Shown: positions 25,663 to 36,110, numbered from the stretch's first letter. The stretch: 64,000 nucleotides of DNA from Micavibrio aeruginosavorus (GCA_016432265.1 CP066681.1:1080342-1144341), one strand, 5' to 3'. Made by a program: numbers and translations. The notes: a model not told the origin generated them from the sequence alone.

Positions 25663-27270
25663 ATGACCCGTCTAAGCAGCGCGATCGATACCGCCAGCCC
25701 TGAATTTGATGCCAATCGAGCACGGATGAAGGCTTTGGTGACCGACCTTCAGGAGAAGGTTGGAAAAATAGAATTGGGCGGCGGGGAGAAAGCGCGTGAA
25801 CGCCATACGGCGCGCGGTAAGCTGCTGCCCCGTGATCGCATCAATCATTTGCTGGATACAGGTACGGCGTTTCTTGAATTCTCGCAATTGGCGGCGCACG
25901 GCGTTTATACGGATGACGTGCCCGCGGCGGGCATTATTACCGGGATAGGGCGCGTTTCCGGGCAGGAGTGCGTGATTGTCTGCAATGATGCTACGGTTAA
26001 AGGCGGAACCTACTACCCGCTGACTGTCAAGAAGCACCTGCGTGCGCAGGAAATCGCTGAGCAGAACAACCTTCCTTGCATCTATCTGGTTGATAGCGGC
26101 GGCGCTAACCTGCCCAATCAGGATGAGGTTTTTCCGGATCGCGACCATTTTGGGCGCATCTTCTACAATCAGGCGAACATGTCATCCCGGGGGATTGCGC
26201 AGATCGCTGTCGTGATGGGGTCTTGTACGGCAGGCGGTGCTTACATTCCGGCTATGAGCGATGAGAGTATCATCGTCAAAGAACAAGGCACGATTTTCCT
26301 TGCCGGGCCGCCTTTAGTGAAAGCGGCGACGGGGGAGGAGGTCAGTGCCGAGAATCTGGGCGGCGGCGATGTCCATACCCGTATCTCGGGCGTGGCCGAT
26401 CATCTGGCGGAAAATGACCAGCATGCGTTGGAGTTGGCGCGACGGGCGATCGCCAACCTGAACCGGACGAAGAGGCATTCTCTGGCCTGTATCGATTCGC
26501 GGGAGCCGGCTTACGACCCCGCCGAGCTACATGGTGTTGTCCCGGTTGACTTGAAAACGCCCGTCGACGTCCGTGAGATTATTGCTCGCCTTGTCGACGG
26601 CAGCGAGTTTGATGAGTTTAAAAAGCGCTATGGCACAACGCTGGTGTGCGGTTTCGCTCATATATACGGCATGCCGGTCGGGATTGTGGCGAATAATGGC
26701 GTTTTGTTTTCGGAAAGCGCGTTGAAAGGGACGCACTTCATTGAGCTCTGCAGCCAGCGCGGCATACCGCTTGTGTTCTTGCAGAACATTACCGGGTTTA
26801 TGGTCGGGCAAAAATACGAAAACGGAGGGATTGCACGCGACGGGGCCAAGATGGTCACTGCCGTATCCTGCGCCCGCGTCCCGAAATTCACCGTGATCAT
26901 TGGCGGGTCGTTCGGGGCGGGCAACTACGGCATGTGCGGTCGCGCTTTCAATCCGCGTTTCTTGTGGATGTGGCCGAATGCGCGCATATCGGTCATGGGC
27001 GGCTTGCAGGCGGCCAACGTTCTGGCAACGGTGAAGCGCGCCGGGCTTGAGCGTGAAGGCAAGGCATGGAGCCCGCATGAAGAGGAAGAGTTCAAACAGC
27101 CGATTCTTGAACAATATGAAACCGAGGGGCATCCGTACTATGCTTCGGCCCGCCTGTGGGATGACGGAGTGATCGACCCTGCCGATACACGGCGTGTTTT
27201 GGGACTGGCGATTTCCGCATCTCTGAATGCGCCGGTGGAGGAAACCCGTTATGGCGTATTCCGGATGTAG
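25663..27270 (+). CDS. mccB: Methylcrotonyl-CoA carboxylase, carboxyltransferase (beta) subunit
   Basis: 535 residues from the ATG at 25663 with AGGGGA upstream. It transfers CO2 from biotin to 3-methylcrotonyl-CoA in leucine breakdown. Typical segments include [24 protein letters not shown]-type [55 protein letters not shown] and [19 protein letters not shown]. The GAGNYGM strand and the [11 protein letters not shown] motif separate it from propionyl-CoA subunits. It is the first gene of the liu cluster; liuC follows after nine bases. The biotin subunit lies 4 kb further on at 31475. Confidence 0.94.
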   Translation: MTRLSSAIDTASPEFDANRARMKALVTDLQEKVGKIELGGGEKARERHTARGKLLPRDRINHLLDTGTAFLEFSQLAAHGVYTDDVPAAGIITGIGRVSGQECVIVCNDATVKGGTYYPLTVKKHLRAQEIAEQNNLPCIYLVDSGGANLPNQDEVFPDRDHFGRIFYNQANMSSRGIAQIAVVMGSCTAGGAYIPAMSDESIIVKEQGTIFLAGPPLVKAATGEEVSAENLGGGDVHTRISGVADHLAENDQHALELARRAIANLNRTKRHSLACIDSREPAYDPAELHGVVPVDLKTPVDVREIIARLVDGSEFDEFKKRYGTTLVCGFAHIYGMPVGIVANNGVLFSESALKGTHFIELCSQRGIPLVFLQNITGFMVGQKYENGGIARDGAKMVTAVSCARVPKFTVIIGGSFGAGNYGMCGRAFNPRFLWMWPNARISVMGGLQAANVLATVKRAGLEREGKAWSPHEEEEFKQPILEQYETEGHPYYASARLWDDGVIDPADTRRVLGLAISASLNAPVEETRYGVFRM

Positions 27271-27279
27271 GGTGCAAAA

Positions 27280-28065
27280 ATGAAAAACGATATCGTCTTG
27301 ATGAATGTCTTGGATGGCGTGGCAACGATTACGCTTAATCGCCCTGATACGCACAATGCGTTCGACGAGCATATGATTGCTGCGTTGAGCGGTAAACTTG
27401 ACGCCTTGCATGTGGAAAAGGATGTTCGTGCCGTAATCTTGAGCGGGAACGGAAAGTCTTTTTCGGCCGGAGCCGACTTGAACTGGATGAAGCGGGCGGC
27501 GAATTTTTCAGAAGAACAAAATAAGGCGGATGCTCTGGCGTTGGCTGAAATGCTGCACAAACTATATACCTTGCCGGTGGTGACGATTGCTTGCGTGCAG
27601 GGCGCGGCAATGGGCGGCGGCATGGGGTTGGTGTCCTGCTGTGATTTTGTAATTGCGGATGAAAACGCTTTATTCGCCTTATCGGAAGTCAAGCTGGGCC
27701 TGATTCCAGCGACGATTGCCCCTTATGTCCTGCGGGCCATCGGAGAGCGGCAGGCGCGGCGTTATTTCCAGAGCGGGGAGAGAATCAATGCCGCACAGGC
27801 TTGCGAGATCGGCCTTGCCCATGAGATCGCTGGCGGCCCTGAGGACATGGCGGACAAGCTGGAATCTTTTATCAAGGGTATTCTGGTCAACGGGCCCGAA
27901 GCCATGAAGGCAGCCAAGAAGCTATGTCTTGACTTGGCCGGGAAGCCCTTGACGCCATCGCTGATGGAAGATACGGCCTCTCGCATTGCCCATACGCGCG
28001 CCGGAGCGGAAGCAAAAGAAGGTTTAAGCGCCTTCCTTGAGAAGAGAAAAGCCACCTGGGTTTGA
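27280..28065 (+). CDS. liuC: Enoyl-CoA hydratase family, probable methylglutaconyl-CoA hydratase
   Basis: 261 residues of the crotonase fold. The oxyanion-hole segments are ARAVILSGNGKSFSAGADL and GAAMGGGMGLVSCCDFVIAD. The acidic residue region FALSEVKLGLIPATIAPYV matches the catalytic Glu site of hydratases. In the liu pathway it hydrates 3-methylglutaconyl-CoA to HMG-CoA. The assignment to that step comes from its place directly after mccB, since crotonase sequences alone do not tell the substrate. The next gene is on the opposite strand, so the first liu transcript probably ends here. Confidence 0.85.
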   Translation: MKNDIVLMNVLDGVATITLNRPDTHNAFDEHMIAALSGKLDALHVEKDVRAVILSGNGKSFSAGADLNWMKRAANFSEEQNKADALALAEMLHKLYTLPVVTIACVQGAAMGGGMGLVSCCDFVIADENALFALSEVKLGLIPATIAPYVLRAIGERQARRYFQSGERINAAQACEIGLAHEIAGGPEDMADKLESFIKGILVNGPEAMKAAKKLCLDLAGKPLTPSLMEDTASRIAHTRAGAEAKEGLSAFLEKRKATWV

Positions 28066-28089
28066 TGTGGCAAGCCTTGGATAATGTTC

Positions 28090-28896
28090 CTAGGCAATCA
28101 GCGGTCGATAGTACAGGGGTTTCTTTTCCTGCGGACGCTCAAGGTCGATGGCTATCCTGTGCAAATGGCCATTGCCTGTCATGAATGACCAAAGATCCGC
28201 GTTTCGTTCCTTAAGGCGTTCGAAATTTCGCAGGTAATTGAACGAAAAAGCCTGACGCATGCCGTGATAATCGACAGGCTCGCCAAGGGCTTCATGTTCG
28301 GAAAGCCCCATCATGGATAGTGCGCGCAACAGTTTGGGTTCCACGATAAAAAAGGCATTGCCGGTTTTATTTTCGAGCGATGTCTTTAATGCGCCCTGAA
28401 CCAATCCCAGGATGACAAAGGTTGATACGGGCATGCCGTCGATGTGGTTTTTATATGAGTCCCCGCTTTGGGTACGAAAATCCTTGATCAGGCCCAAGCG
28501 GCTGATTTCACAAAACTCATGTTGAGACGCCAGCACACGCACACGCGGCGTATCGACGGCGCGTTGGAAGGGGAATTGCGCGCGCGCATCCGCCTTGTCT
28601 GGCAGTACGACGCGGATAACCCCGATATATTCCCCGCTGTTCTTGTGGCGGATCAGCGTATGGATTGAACGGTTGTCATAGTCATCACGCTCGCGGCCAT
28701 CGTGATGGTGATCGGGGTTTTCATACCCTGGGTTCTCAAGGCAGTAAATGCGGTAACGCAGACGATGGGCGGCATCTTGCAAATCCGGTGTGTCGGCCAC
28801 AACGGTTTGGAAGTAATGGCTGTAAACTCTCCCGAGGGAGCAATGCTTCTTGCTCTCGTCGCGGTCTGGCCAAAGCTGTGTTAGTGAATTCGGCAT
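28090..28896 (-). CDS. PEP-CTERM/exosortase-associated acyltransferase (autoinducer-synthase-like GNAT)
   Basis: 268 residues. The pattern LRYRIYCLENPGYENPD, DGRERDDYDNRSIHTLIRH, GEYIGVIRVVLPDK, FCEISRLGLIKDF and the C-terminal NYLRNF match the FeeM/LuxI-related acyltransferases that accompany exosortase systems. They use acyl-ACP or acyl-CoA to acylate a small amine or amino acid. No exosortase, PEP-CTERM protein or regulator is present in the window, so its partners are elsewhere or it acts alone. It is followed by an A/T-rich upstream region (28897-29043) with the hyphenated palindrome GTGC-GTTAA-GCAC. Confidence 0.8.
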   Translation of the reverse strand: MPNSLTQLWPDRDESKKHCSLGRVYSHYFQTVVADTPDLQDAAHRLRYRIYCLENPGYENPDHHHDGRERDDYDNRSIHTLIRHKNSGEYIGVIRVVLPDKADARAQFPFQRAVDTPRVRVLASQHEFCEISRLGLIKDFRTQSGDSYKNHIDGMPVSTFVILGLVQGALKTSLENKTGNAFFIVEPKLLRALSMMGLSEHEALGEPVDYHGMRQAFSFNYLRNFERLKERNADLWSFMTGNGHLHRIAIDLERPQEKKPLYYRPLIA

Positions 28897-29043
28897 GATA
28901 CACCCTTGTGATTTTTATCATTCTTACCGAAGCCAAACGTTGTTTTTTTGTAACACCATACAGGTGCGTTAAGCACACTAATTTTCCCGTTTTCCTTATT
29001 TTTGTAATAAAATAATAAAAGTTAACCTCGTGGTTGCGGAATT

Positions 29044-29928
29044 TCAGCGGATTTTCAGGAAGGCCAGCGCTAGTGCCGCCAGCACAATGCCAAGAGTTGC
29101 GATTTTGTTACTGCCATCTTTCCAGCCGGAGAGGCGTGAGAGAATCATCAGCCAGACGACATCCAGCATGGCGATCATCGTAACGAAAGCGGGGTGGTCG
29201 ACGGATTGAAAGGCGTAAGTGCGCAAGACCACCCCCAGCAACAATAATCCCCCGGCAACGCTGCCGCTGCGCCATCCGGCCCGGCTGAATACATCCTTCC
29301 AGCCGCTATGCCGCCTGAGAGTGAAGTAAAGGCCGTAAAAAGCCAGCATCAGGCTGGCTTCAAACCCGATATAGCCGAAAACGCCCTGATCCTCAGGGGC
29401 GTAATCGACCGCCGATTTCAGACAGATGATGCCGATGGCGGCCGCGATGATAATTGGCCAGATGGCTTTGAGCGCCATCCATGATACCGCGCAGCGTTTC
29501 AGGAAAATTGTGCAGCCGACGGTCAGAAGCAAGGTTGCGCATATGCCCAGAAATCGGGGCGTGTCTTCAAGATACCGTCCCAGCAACTCCGGCTTGATGG
29601 CAAACCACGCGATAAAGCCGAGGATAAGGCCGAGCGGCGAAAGTCGCGCCACCAAAGCGCCGCCGTGGTTCTTTACGGCTTCGAAATAGACCAAGTCGTT
29701 ATAGCACCAGATAAGGGCCGCGCCCGCTGTGAACAGGTAAAAGAGGGGATGCGTGGGTAAACCCGTTTGCCACAGGACAGGGGCAGCCAGCGCGACGGCA
29801 AGAATTTTGAGCCATACGGCTGTGGCTGCGTTGGTGCCGCCCAGGCGCTGATGCATATAGACGCCAAGGGCAGAACAGGCAGAAGAGCCAAGGGCCAGGA
29901 AAAACCATAAGGGAATCATCTTTGCCAT
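29044..29928 (-). CDS. EamA-like (DMT superfamily) small-molecule transporter
   Basis: 294 residues with about ten hydrophobic helices and short loops, as in two-EamA-domain DMT transporters. Examples are the first helix WFFLALGSSACSALGVYM, the helix TAGAALIWCYNDLVYFEAVK and the last helix IATLGIVLAALALAFLK. It is an inner-membrane permease for a metabolite or nucleotide-sugar-like compound; the substrate cannot be told. It lies between the acyltransferase and a lipoprotein gene on the minus strand. Confidence 0.8.
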   Translation of the reverse strand: MAKMIPLWFFLALGSSACSALGVYMHQRLGGTNAATAVWLKILAVALAAPVLWQTGLPTHPLFYLFTAGAALIWCYNDLVYFEAVKNHGGALVARLSPLGLILGFIAWFAIKPELLGRYLEDTPRFLGICATLLLTVGCTIFLKRCAVSWMALKAIWPIIIAAAIGIICLKSAVDYAPEDQGVFGYIGFEASLMLAFYGLYFTLRRHSGWKDVFSRAGWRSGSVAGGLLLLGVVLRTYAFQSVDHPAFVTMIAMLDVVWLMILSRLSGWKDGSNKIATLGIVLAALALAFLKIR

Positions 29929-29966
29929 TTTATACGCGGAAGGCGGGGCAGGTAAGCGGGATTTTT

Positions 29967-30329
29967 TTACGGCGCGCGCGTAATGGTCAGGACGGGATGA
30001 TCGCCCGATTTGCAGGTACGTGCGTTTTCCACGTGGGCGCTGAAAATTTCTTCCTGCATCTGGTCACGCAGGGTCAGTTCGCGGATGAACGAATGTTCAC
30101 GCTCGTCAGGTGACATTCTGCTGATGTCGTCGCGTGTGGCAAATTGCGCTTCATAGCGGGCATTGATGGCTGTTTCCGATTGTTCGTTTGCAAGTCTTAT
30201 GCAGTCACGGACGCCGATTCTGGCTGGAATTCCCGGGTTGTCGGAAGGTTTTTCCTGCGGGCTGCAAGCCGTCGCCAGGAAGGCGAGGGCCAGTGCTGAA
30301 ACCGTGCCGTTAATCCATTGACCGTTCAT
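29967..30329 (-). CDS. Small lipoprotein, function unknown
   Basis: 120 residues with a lipoprotein signal peptide: GTVSALALAFLATAC, lipobox LATAC, Cys at about residue 22. The mature part is short and polar, with two further Cys residues (VRDCIRL and ARTCKS) and a probable helix QFATRDDISRMSPDEREHSF. Likely an envelope lipoprotein. No family is recognised. The Cys pair may form a disulfide. Confidence 0.7.
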   Translation of the reverse strand: MNGQWINGTVSALALAFLATACSPQEKPSDNPGIPARIGVRDCIRLANEQSETAINARYEAQFATRDDISRMSPDEREHSFIRELTLRDQMQEEIFSAHVENARTCKSGDHPVLTITRAP

Positions 30330-30385
30330 GGGCGCTCTCTCCGTCTAGCGAACAGAGCCAGCATATATCAAGTTTACATATTGTG

Positions 30386-31327
30386 TCAAAAATTGCTGGT
30401 GAGGGCGGCTAAAATTGGCCGCAAATGGCTGTGGTGCCGGGTCAGCAGGGATCTGGCCTGTTCCAGGGGTAACCCCTTGGCCAGCAGGATCGCCAGTTTG
30501 ATGTTGTTTTCCGTCACTCCGCCATAGGCTTCATGTGCGCTTTCCAAGGCTTGTCTTGCGGTCGGCTCCGGGCAGGCGGCAATCGTGGCGACGATGGAAA
30601 CGGCGCGGTGGCGCAGTTTCTCATTGGTAGGGATCAGGTTGACCATCAAACCGTCATGCACCCGCCCCAGCCGTGTCATGATGGCTGTCGAGAGCATATT
30701 GATGGCAGCCTTTTGCGCGGTGCCGGCATTCATGCGCGTGGAGCCTGAAACGGGTTCTGCGCCACTATTCACAAATACGGGAAATTCGGCAGTCTGTAAC
30801 AAGGGGGAGTGCGGATTGCTGGCGATCCCGATGGTAAGCGCTCCTGCATTGCGGGCGGAGCGGCAAGCGGCGACCGTATAAGGCGTCACTCCGCTGGCGG
30901 CGACGGCGATGCATACATCGTGCAGGTCGACCCCGAGTTCGGTTACGCGCCTTATGGCATCTTCGGCGCTGTCTTCAGCATTTTCTATTGCTTGACTGAG
31001 GGCAATAGCGCCTCCGGCGATCATGTGCTCCACGCGGCTGGCGGGCCAGCCGAAAGTCGGCGTAAGTTCGGTGCCATCTTGTACGCCGATGCGGATCGAG
31101 GTTCCCGCCCCGGCATAGATGATCCGGCCTTTCTCGCTGGCTTCAAGACGGCGGGCGGCTGCTTCAGCAGCAGCGGCCAGCATCGGCACGGCTGCCCGTA
31201 CGGCTTGCAGGCTGCGGGTCTGATCGTCCAGCAGCGCGTCAATCATCTGGCGCAACGGCCATTCGTCGACGCCTTGATAGTGGCTGTTATAGCTTTCGGT
31301 AGCGATTTTCTCGCGGGGTTGGCTCAT
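30386..31327 (-). CDS. murQ: N-acetylmuramic acid 6-phosphate etherase
   Basis: 313 residues from the ATG at 31327; 26 further codons upstream are non-family. MurQ splits the lactyl ether of MurNAc-6-phosphate to GlcNAc-6-phosphate and lactate in peptidoglycan-sugar recycling. Motifs are YAGAGTSIRIGVQDGTELTP with the catalytic Glu, AGGAIALSQAIENAEDSAED with the second Glu, ASGVTPYTVAACRSA and the SIS-domain segment PVSGSTRMNAGTAQKAAINM. GTSIRIG replaces the usual GTSGRLG, a small deviation. It is alone on its strand between a lipoprotein gene and mccA; no anmK or PTS transporter is near. Confidence 0.95.
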   Translation of the reverse strand: MSQPREKIATESYNSHYQGVDEWPLRQMIDALLDDQTRSLQAVRAAVPMLAAAAEAAARRLEASEKGRIIYAGAGTSIRIGVQDGTELTPTFGWPASRVEHMIAGGAIALSQAIENAEDSAEDAIRRVTELGVDLHDVCIAVAASGVTPYTVAACRSARNAGALTIGIASNPHSPLLQTAEFPVFVNSGAEPVSGSTRMNAGTAQKAAINMLSTAIMTRLGRVHDGLMVNLIPTNEKLRHRAVSIVATIAACPEPTARQALESAHEAYGGVTENNIKLAILLAKGLPLEQARSLLTRHHSHLRPILAALTSNF

Positions 31328-31474
31328 AACGTTATTAAGCGCACAAACGGAGGTGGGAAACAAGGCCGGGAAGCGGTGAATTGCCGTTTTCTTGCACTGC
31401 GGCATACCGGGTTTCCGGGCTTTTGTAACCGGGGGGATTTTGCTAGACTCTGGCCCTGTTTAACGGGGTTTCCT

Positions 31475-33400
31475 ATGTTCACAAAAATTCTGATAGCCAA
31501 CCGTGGCGAGATCGCCTGCCGCGTGATGTTGACGGCCCGTGCCATGGGGATCAAGACCGTGGCTGTGTATTCCGATGCCGATAAAGGCGCGCGTCATGTG
31601 CGCATGGCCGATGAAGCGGTGAGGATCGGGCCGGCTGCCTCGCGTGATTCCTATCTGCGCGGCGATGTGATCATTGAGGCTGCGAAGAAAACAGGCGCGC
31701 AGGCCATTCATCCCGGTTACGGTTTCTTGTCGGAGAATGAGGATTTTGCAGCGGCCTGCGAGAGTGCCGGGATTGTCTTCATCGGCCCGTCGCCCGCGGC
31801 GATCAATGCCATGGGCCTGAAAGACAAGGCGAAGGAGATCATGAAAAAGGCCGGGGTGCCGATTGTGCCCGGCTATATGGGGGATAATCAGGAAACCGAT
31901 TTCCTCAAGAAAGAGGCCGACAAGATCGGTTATCCCGTCTTGATCAAGGCGGTGGCGGGTGGCGGTGGCAAGGGCATGCGCCGCGTCGATGACGGCAAGG
32001 ATTTCATCGAAGCGCTGGCGTCTTGCAAGCGCGAGGCGCTGGCCTCTTTCAGCAACGATCGTGTATTGATTGAAAAATACGTCAACAAGCCGCGCCATGT
32101 TGAAGTGCAGGTGTTTGGCGATACCCACGGCAACGCGGTTTATCTGTTCGAACGCGACTGCAGCCTGCAACGCCGCCACCAGAAAGTGGTTGAGGAGGCC
32201 CCCGCGCCCGGCTTGCCGAGCAAGGTGCGGAAGTCGCTGGGCGAGGCAGCGGTCAAGGCGGTCAAGGCGCTGAAATACACCAACGCCGGCACGATTGAAT
32301 TCATCATGGATGCCGTTACCCATGAATTCTATTTCATGGAAATGAATACGCGCCTGCAGGTCGAGCATCCGGTCACGGAAATGATCACGGGGCAGGATCT
32401 GGTTTATTGGCAGTTGCTGGTGGCTGCGGGCGAAGAATTGCCGCTGGAGCAGGATGAACTGGAAATCGACGGGCATGCGTTTGAAGTGCGCCTTTATGCC
32501 GAAGACCCGGCGAATAATTTTCTGCCGCAGATCGGGACGGTGACGGGGTTCCGCGTGCCGGAAGATGTGCGGGTGGACACCGCCGTCGAAGAAGACGATC
32601 CGGTGACAATTCATTATGACCCGATGATTGCCAAGCTGATCGTGCGCGGTGAGACGAGGGAAGATGCGATCGCTGAAATGCAATCCGCCCTTGAAGAGAC
32701 TGTCCTTTCAGGATTGATCACCAATCAGGAGTTCCTCTATAATATTTTTCTCTCCGAAGATTTTGTGAACGGCGATGTCGATACCGGATTCATTTCTCGT
32801 CATGAAAAAGAGCTGCTGCCCGATAGTTATGGCCGCCCTGATATTCAGGATCTGGCCATCGCGGCAGCCTTGTGCCTGAGCGGCGATCATAACGCCGATC
32901 CGTGGAGCATCACGGATAACTGGCGTTTGAACGGAGCGTTGACCCGGACGATTGATTTCGTATCGCGCGGTGAATTGATCAAGGTGGCGGTTACGTGTCG
33001 GGGCGATGAATTTGAAGTCTCTTACGGCGCCGAGAAAACGGTTATCAACCGTGCCGCTACCGACCGGATCAACCTGGTCGCAGACGAGCGCGATATCACT
33101 ATTTTCCGCGATGGCCGTGTCGTGCGCCTGCATCTTTATAAACCGGGCGCAGCAGGCGAGGAGTCCGGTGGCGAAGGCCGCATTACCGCGCCGATGCCGG
33201 GCAAGATCGTCAGCGTTCTGGTGCAAAAGGGCTGGAGCGTCGATAAAAACCAGCCGCTTTTGATCATGGAAGCGATGAAAATGGAAATGACCATTCGCGC
33301 CGGTTGTGCCGGTATCGTGGATGAATTGCCCGTCAGCGCCGGACAGCAGGTGGTCGATGGCGCGCTGCTGGTCGCCATCGCGCAGAAGGAAGCGGCATAA
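31475..33400 (+). CDS. mccA: Acyl-CoA carboxylase biotin-containing alpha subunit (methylcrotonyl-CoA type)
   Basis: 641 residues from the ATG at 31475 ([17 protein letters not shown]). A longer in-frame reading from 30809 covers murQ antisense DNA and is not real. It has the biotin carboxylase domain ([11 protein letters not shown]-type start, ATP-grasp [48 protein letters not shown]) and ends with a biotinyl domain containing MEAMKMEM, the biotinylated lysine, near residue 605. The gene is directly followed by HMG-CoA lyase and isovaleryl-CoA dehydrogenase, which fixes the substrate as methylcrotonyl-CoA. Its stop overlaps the next start by one base (TAATG). Confidence 0.93.
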   Translation: MFTKILIANRGEIACRVMLTARAMGIKTVAVYSDADKGARHVRMADEAVRIGPAASRDSYLRGDVIIEAAKKTGAQAIHPGYGFLSENEDFAAACESAGIVFIGPSPAAINAMGLKDKAKEIMKKAGVPIVPGYMGDNQETDFLKKEADKIGYPVLIKAVAGGGGKGMRRVDDGKDFIEALASCKREALASFSNDRVLIEKYVNKPRHVEVQVFGDTHGNAVYLFERDCSLQRRHQKVVEEAPAPGLPSKVRKSLGEAAVKAVKALKYTNAGTIEFIMDAVTHEFYFMEMNTRLQVEHPVTEMITGQDLVYWQLLVAAGEELPLEQDELEIDGHAFEVRLYAEDPANNFLPQIGTVTGFRVPEDVRVDTAVEEDDPVTIHYDPMIAKLIVRGETREDAIAEMQSALEETVLSGLITNQEFLYNIFLSEDFVNGDVDTGFISRHEKELLPDSYGRPDIQDLAIAAALCLSGDHNADPWSITDNWRLNGALTRTIDFVSRGELIKVAVTCRGDEFEVSYGAEKTVINRAATDRINLVADERDITIFRDGRVVRLHLYKPGAAGEESGGEGRITAPMPGKIVSVLVQKGWSVDKNQPLLIMEAMKMEMTIRAGCAGIVDELPVSAGQQVVDGALLVAIAQKEAA

Positions 33401-34326
33401 TGATCCTTCCCAGAACAGTGAGAATCTATGAGGTTGGCCCCCGCGATGGTTTGCAGAATGAAAAAATCGTTCTGCCGGCTGAGGTGAAGATTGATTTTAT
33501 TAACCGGCTTTCGGAAACCGGGTTGACGCACATAGAAGCAACGTCTTTCGTTTCCCCAAAATGGGTACCGCAGATGGGTGATGCCGCCGTTGTGATGGCC
33601 GGCATTGCCCGGGCTCCGGGGGTCAGTTATCCCGCACTGGTGCCGAATGAGAAGGGTATGGAAGGGGCGTTGGCTGCGGGGGTCACGGAAATTGCCGTGT
33701 TCGCGGCGGCTTCCGAGAGCTTCAGCCAGAAGAATATCAATTGTTCGATCGCTGAAAGCCTTGAACGGTTTAAGCCTGTGATCGCCGTAGCGCAGAAAAA
33801 TCGTATCAAGGTGCGTGGCTATGTGTCTTGCGTGGTGGGGTGCCCATACGAAGGCGTGATCGCACCCGGCCGCGTGGCCGATGTGGCGGCAACGCTTGCC
33901 GATATGGGTTGTTACGAGATTTCATTAGGGGATACAACCGGGGTTGGCACGCCGAACAAAATTCTCGATATGCTGAATGATGTCTTGAAACTGGTTCCGG
34001 CGGAGCAATTGGCGTTACACTGCCATGATACATACGGACAGGCATTGGTGAATATCTACGCGGGGTTGCTTGCTGGAATTGCCGTGATCGATTCCTCAGT
34101 GGCGGGCTTGGGTGGATGCCCGTATGCTGAAGGGGCGTCGGGGAACGTCGCCACGGAAGATGTTTTGTACATGCTGGAGGGGCTGGGTATTCGCACAGGG
34201 GTTGATATTGCCTGCGTGATCGATGCGGCATGGTTCATATCCGGACATCTGAACAGAAAACCAATATCAAAAGTGGCAAACGCCATGAAGGGAGAGCATC
34301 ATGAAATCATCTGCCGCGCGTGCTGA
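33400..34326 (+). CDS. mvaB: Hydroxymethylglutaryl-CoA lyase
   Basis: 308 residues, an HMGL-like TIM barrel. It splits HMG-CoA to acetyl-CoA and acetoacetate, the last step of leucine breakdown. Motifs: [16 protein letters not shown] with the catalytic Arg/Asp, [50 protein letters not shown] and the GxGGCPYAxGASGN loop with the catalytic Cys ([19 protein letters not shown]). Its ATG shares an A with the mccA stop, so translation is coupled. The isovaleryl-CoA dehydrogenase gene starts 25 bases beyond its stop. Confidence 0.95.
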   Translation: MILPRTVRIYEVGPRDGLQNEKIVLPAEVKIDFINRLSETGLTHIEATSFVSPKWVPQMGDAAVVMAGIARAPGVSYPALVPNEKGMEGALAAGVTEIAVFAAASESFSQKNINCSIAESLERFKPVIAVAQKNRIKVRGYVSCVVGCPYEGVIAPGRVADVAATLADMGCYEISLGDTTGVGTPNKILDMLNDVLKLVPAEQLALHCHDTYGQALVNIYAGLLAGIAVIDSSVAGLGGCPYAEGASGNVATEDVLYMLEGLGIRTGVDIACVIDAAWFISGHLNRKPISKVANAMKGEHHEIICRAC

Positions 34327-34351
34327 ACGCTCATCACAAGGAGTACAAGCC

Positions 34352-35515
34352 ATGTCTTATCCCACATTGAAATTCGCGCATCCGGAAGAGATCGAGATGC
34401 TGCGCGAGGAAGTGCGGAAGTTTTGCGCTGTCGAACTGGCGCCGCGCGCCGCGCAGATTGACGAGGAGAATGAATTTCCTGCCGATATGTGGAAAAAATT
34501 CGGCGATATGGGTTTGCTGGGCATGACCGTGCCGGAGGAATTTGGCGGAGTGAACATGGGTTACCTCGCGCACGTTGTGGCGATGGAAGAAATATCCCGT
34601 GCATCGGCCTCGGTGGCGCTGTCTTACGGCGCGCACTCGAACCTGTGCGTGAACCAGATCAACCGTAACGGTAATGCAGAGCAGAAAAAGAAATATTTAC
34701 CCAAGCTGATTTCCGGGGATCATGTCGGTGCGCTTGCCATGTCGGAGCCGGGAGCGGGTAGCGATGTCGTTTCGATGAAACTGCGCGCTGATAAAAAAGG
34801 TGACTGTTATATCCTGAACGGCAATAAAATGTGGATCACCAACGGCCCCAACGCCGATACGCTGGTGGTTTACGCCAAGACCGATACGGCGGTCGGGTCA
34901 AAGGGCATTACGGCTTTTATCGTTGAAAAGGGCATGAAAGGGTTCTCAACGGCACAGAAGCTCGACAAGCTCGGCATGCGCGGCTCCAACACCTGCGAAC
35001 TGGTGTTTCAGGATTGTGAAGTGCCGGAGGAAAATATTCTTGGTGAAGTCGGCAAAGGCGTAAAAGTGCTGATGAGCGGTCTTGATTATGAGCGCGTGGT
35101 GCTTTCGGGCGGGCCGCTCGGCATCATGCAGGCCTGCCTTGATGTGGTTATCCCTTATATCCATGACCGCAGGCAGTTTGATCAACCGATTGGCATGTTC
35201 CAGTTGATGCAGGGCAAGGTCGCCGACATGTATACGACGCTCTCCAGCCAGCGCGCTTATGTTTACGCGGTGGCACAGGCCTGCGACCGCGGCGAAACGA
35301 CACGCAAAGATGCCGCCGGATGTATTCTCATGAGCGCGGAAGCCGCAACGCAGATGGCGCTGCAAGCCATTCAATGTCTGGGCGGGAATGGATATATCAA
35401 CGAATTCCCGACCGGGCGACTCCTGCGCGATGCGAAACTCTATGAAATCGGCGCGGGGACAAGCGAAATCCGCCGCATGCTGATTGGTCGGGAGTTGTTT
35501 GAGGAGACGAAGTAA
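34352..35515 (+). CDS. ivd: Isovaleryl-CoA dehydrogenase
   Basis: 387 residues from the ATG at 34352, preceded by AAGGAG; earlier in-frame codons give a poor extension. FAD-dependent acyl-CoA dehydrogenase of leucine degradation. Signatures: [37 protein letters not shown], the IVD-specific [20 protein letters not shown] with the catalytic Glu, [16 protein letters not shown] and [19 protein letters not shown]. It completes the liu set (ivd, mccAB, liuC, mvaB). Its last 50 bases are repeated 842 bases downstream, beyond a small accessory module. Confidence 0.95.
   Translation: MSYPTLKFAHPEEIEMLREEVRKFCAVELAPRAAQIDEENEFPADMWKKFGDMGLLGMTVPEEFGGVNMGYLAHVVAMEEISRASASVALSYGAHSNLCVNQINRNGNAEQKKKYLPKLISGDHVGALAMSEPGAGSDVVSMKLRADKKGDCYILNGNKMWITNGPNADTLVVYAKTDTAVGSKGITAFIVEKGMKGFSTAQKLDKLGMRGSNTCELVFQDCEVPEENILGEVGKGVKVLMSGLDYERVVLSGGPLGIMQACLDVVIPYIHDRRQFDQPIGMFQLMQGKVADMYTTLSSQRAYVYAVAQACDRGETTRKDAAGCILMSAEAATQMALQAIQCLGGNGYINEFPTGRLLRDAKLYEIGAGTSEIRRMLIGRELFEETK
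35466..35515 (+). repeat. 50-bp direct repeat, left copy (ivd 3' end)
   Basis: Last 16 codons and TAA stop of ivd ([16 protein letters not shown]). Pairs with 36308-36357 at an exact offset of 842, with 46 of 50 bases identical. The repeat includes GAGGAGA, which serves as the ribosome site of the next gene. See the right copy and the island entry. Confidence 0.9.
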
Positions 35516-35519
35516 GTAC

Positions 35520-36110
35520 ATGCCGCAGGGTAAAAAAAACGTTACTGATTATTGCGGGTGCAAGCGGATCCGGAAAAACGACTCTCGCTGAATATGTTTT
35601 GCCAAAGAGTAAAATAAAAGAGTTTGTCAACGCGGATGAAATTGCACGCGGGTTATCCCTTTTAACCCGACCGGCCAGCGCGTCAAAGCGGGGAAGCTTG
35701 TTTTGCAGCGCGTTTCAGAGTTGCTTTCCAAAAATGAAAGTTTTGCGATTGAAAGCACGCTGTCCGGGAATTCTCTTGCTTCAATCATAAAAAAAGCCAG
35801 GAATAAAAAATACAGAATTAAAGTTCATTTCATATATACGTCCGATATAGCCATCAATTTGCGACGGATCGAAATGCGCGTCAGGCAAGGAGGGCATGAT
35901 GTCCCGAAAAAAGACGTGACAAGACGCTATGAGAGGGGTTTGAAAAATTTCTTCAATCTTTATGAAGGATTGTCTCATGATGTTGATATATATAATAATA
36001 CAGAAGGTCTTATGATTCCTGTCGCATCTAAAAGTTCCGTGACGCCGACGGTCTATCTGGTTTATGATGAAACAGTGTGGGATGAGATGATTGGCAAGGC
36101 TGGAAAATGA
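35520..36110 (+). pseudogene. Zeta-toxin-like P-loop kinase with two compensating frameshifts
   Basis: Start ATG at 35520 follows GAGGAGA in the ivd end. The protein would read TLLIIAGASGSGKTTLAEYV (Walker A GASGSGKT), KEFVNADEIARGLS, then PFNPTGQRVKAGKLVLQRV, FAIESTLSG and YRIKVHFIYTSDIAINLRR. This is the plan of zeta toxins and related UDP-sugar or AMP kinases. The frame is broken twice: an extra A in the eight-A run at 35532-35539, and a missing base near 35657-35659 (CCC before TTTT). The two shifts cancel, so the start and the C-terminal 140 residues share one frame. Either the gene is decayed, or both shifts are homopolymer sequencing errors. The stop overlaps the next start as ATGA. 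Confidence 0.75.

Noticed and set aside
28950-28985. LuxR box for the acyltransferase
   Set aside because: GTGC-GTTAA-GCAC is only a short palindrome; it lacks the 20-base symmetric form of a LuxR site and no LuxR gene is near.
30809-31474. N-terminal extension of the biotin carboxylase reading frame by 222 codons
   Set aside because: It is antisense to murQ and has no protein-like composition; the family start is at 31475.
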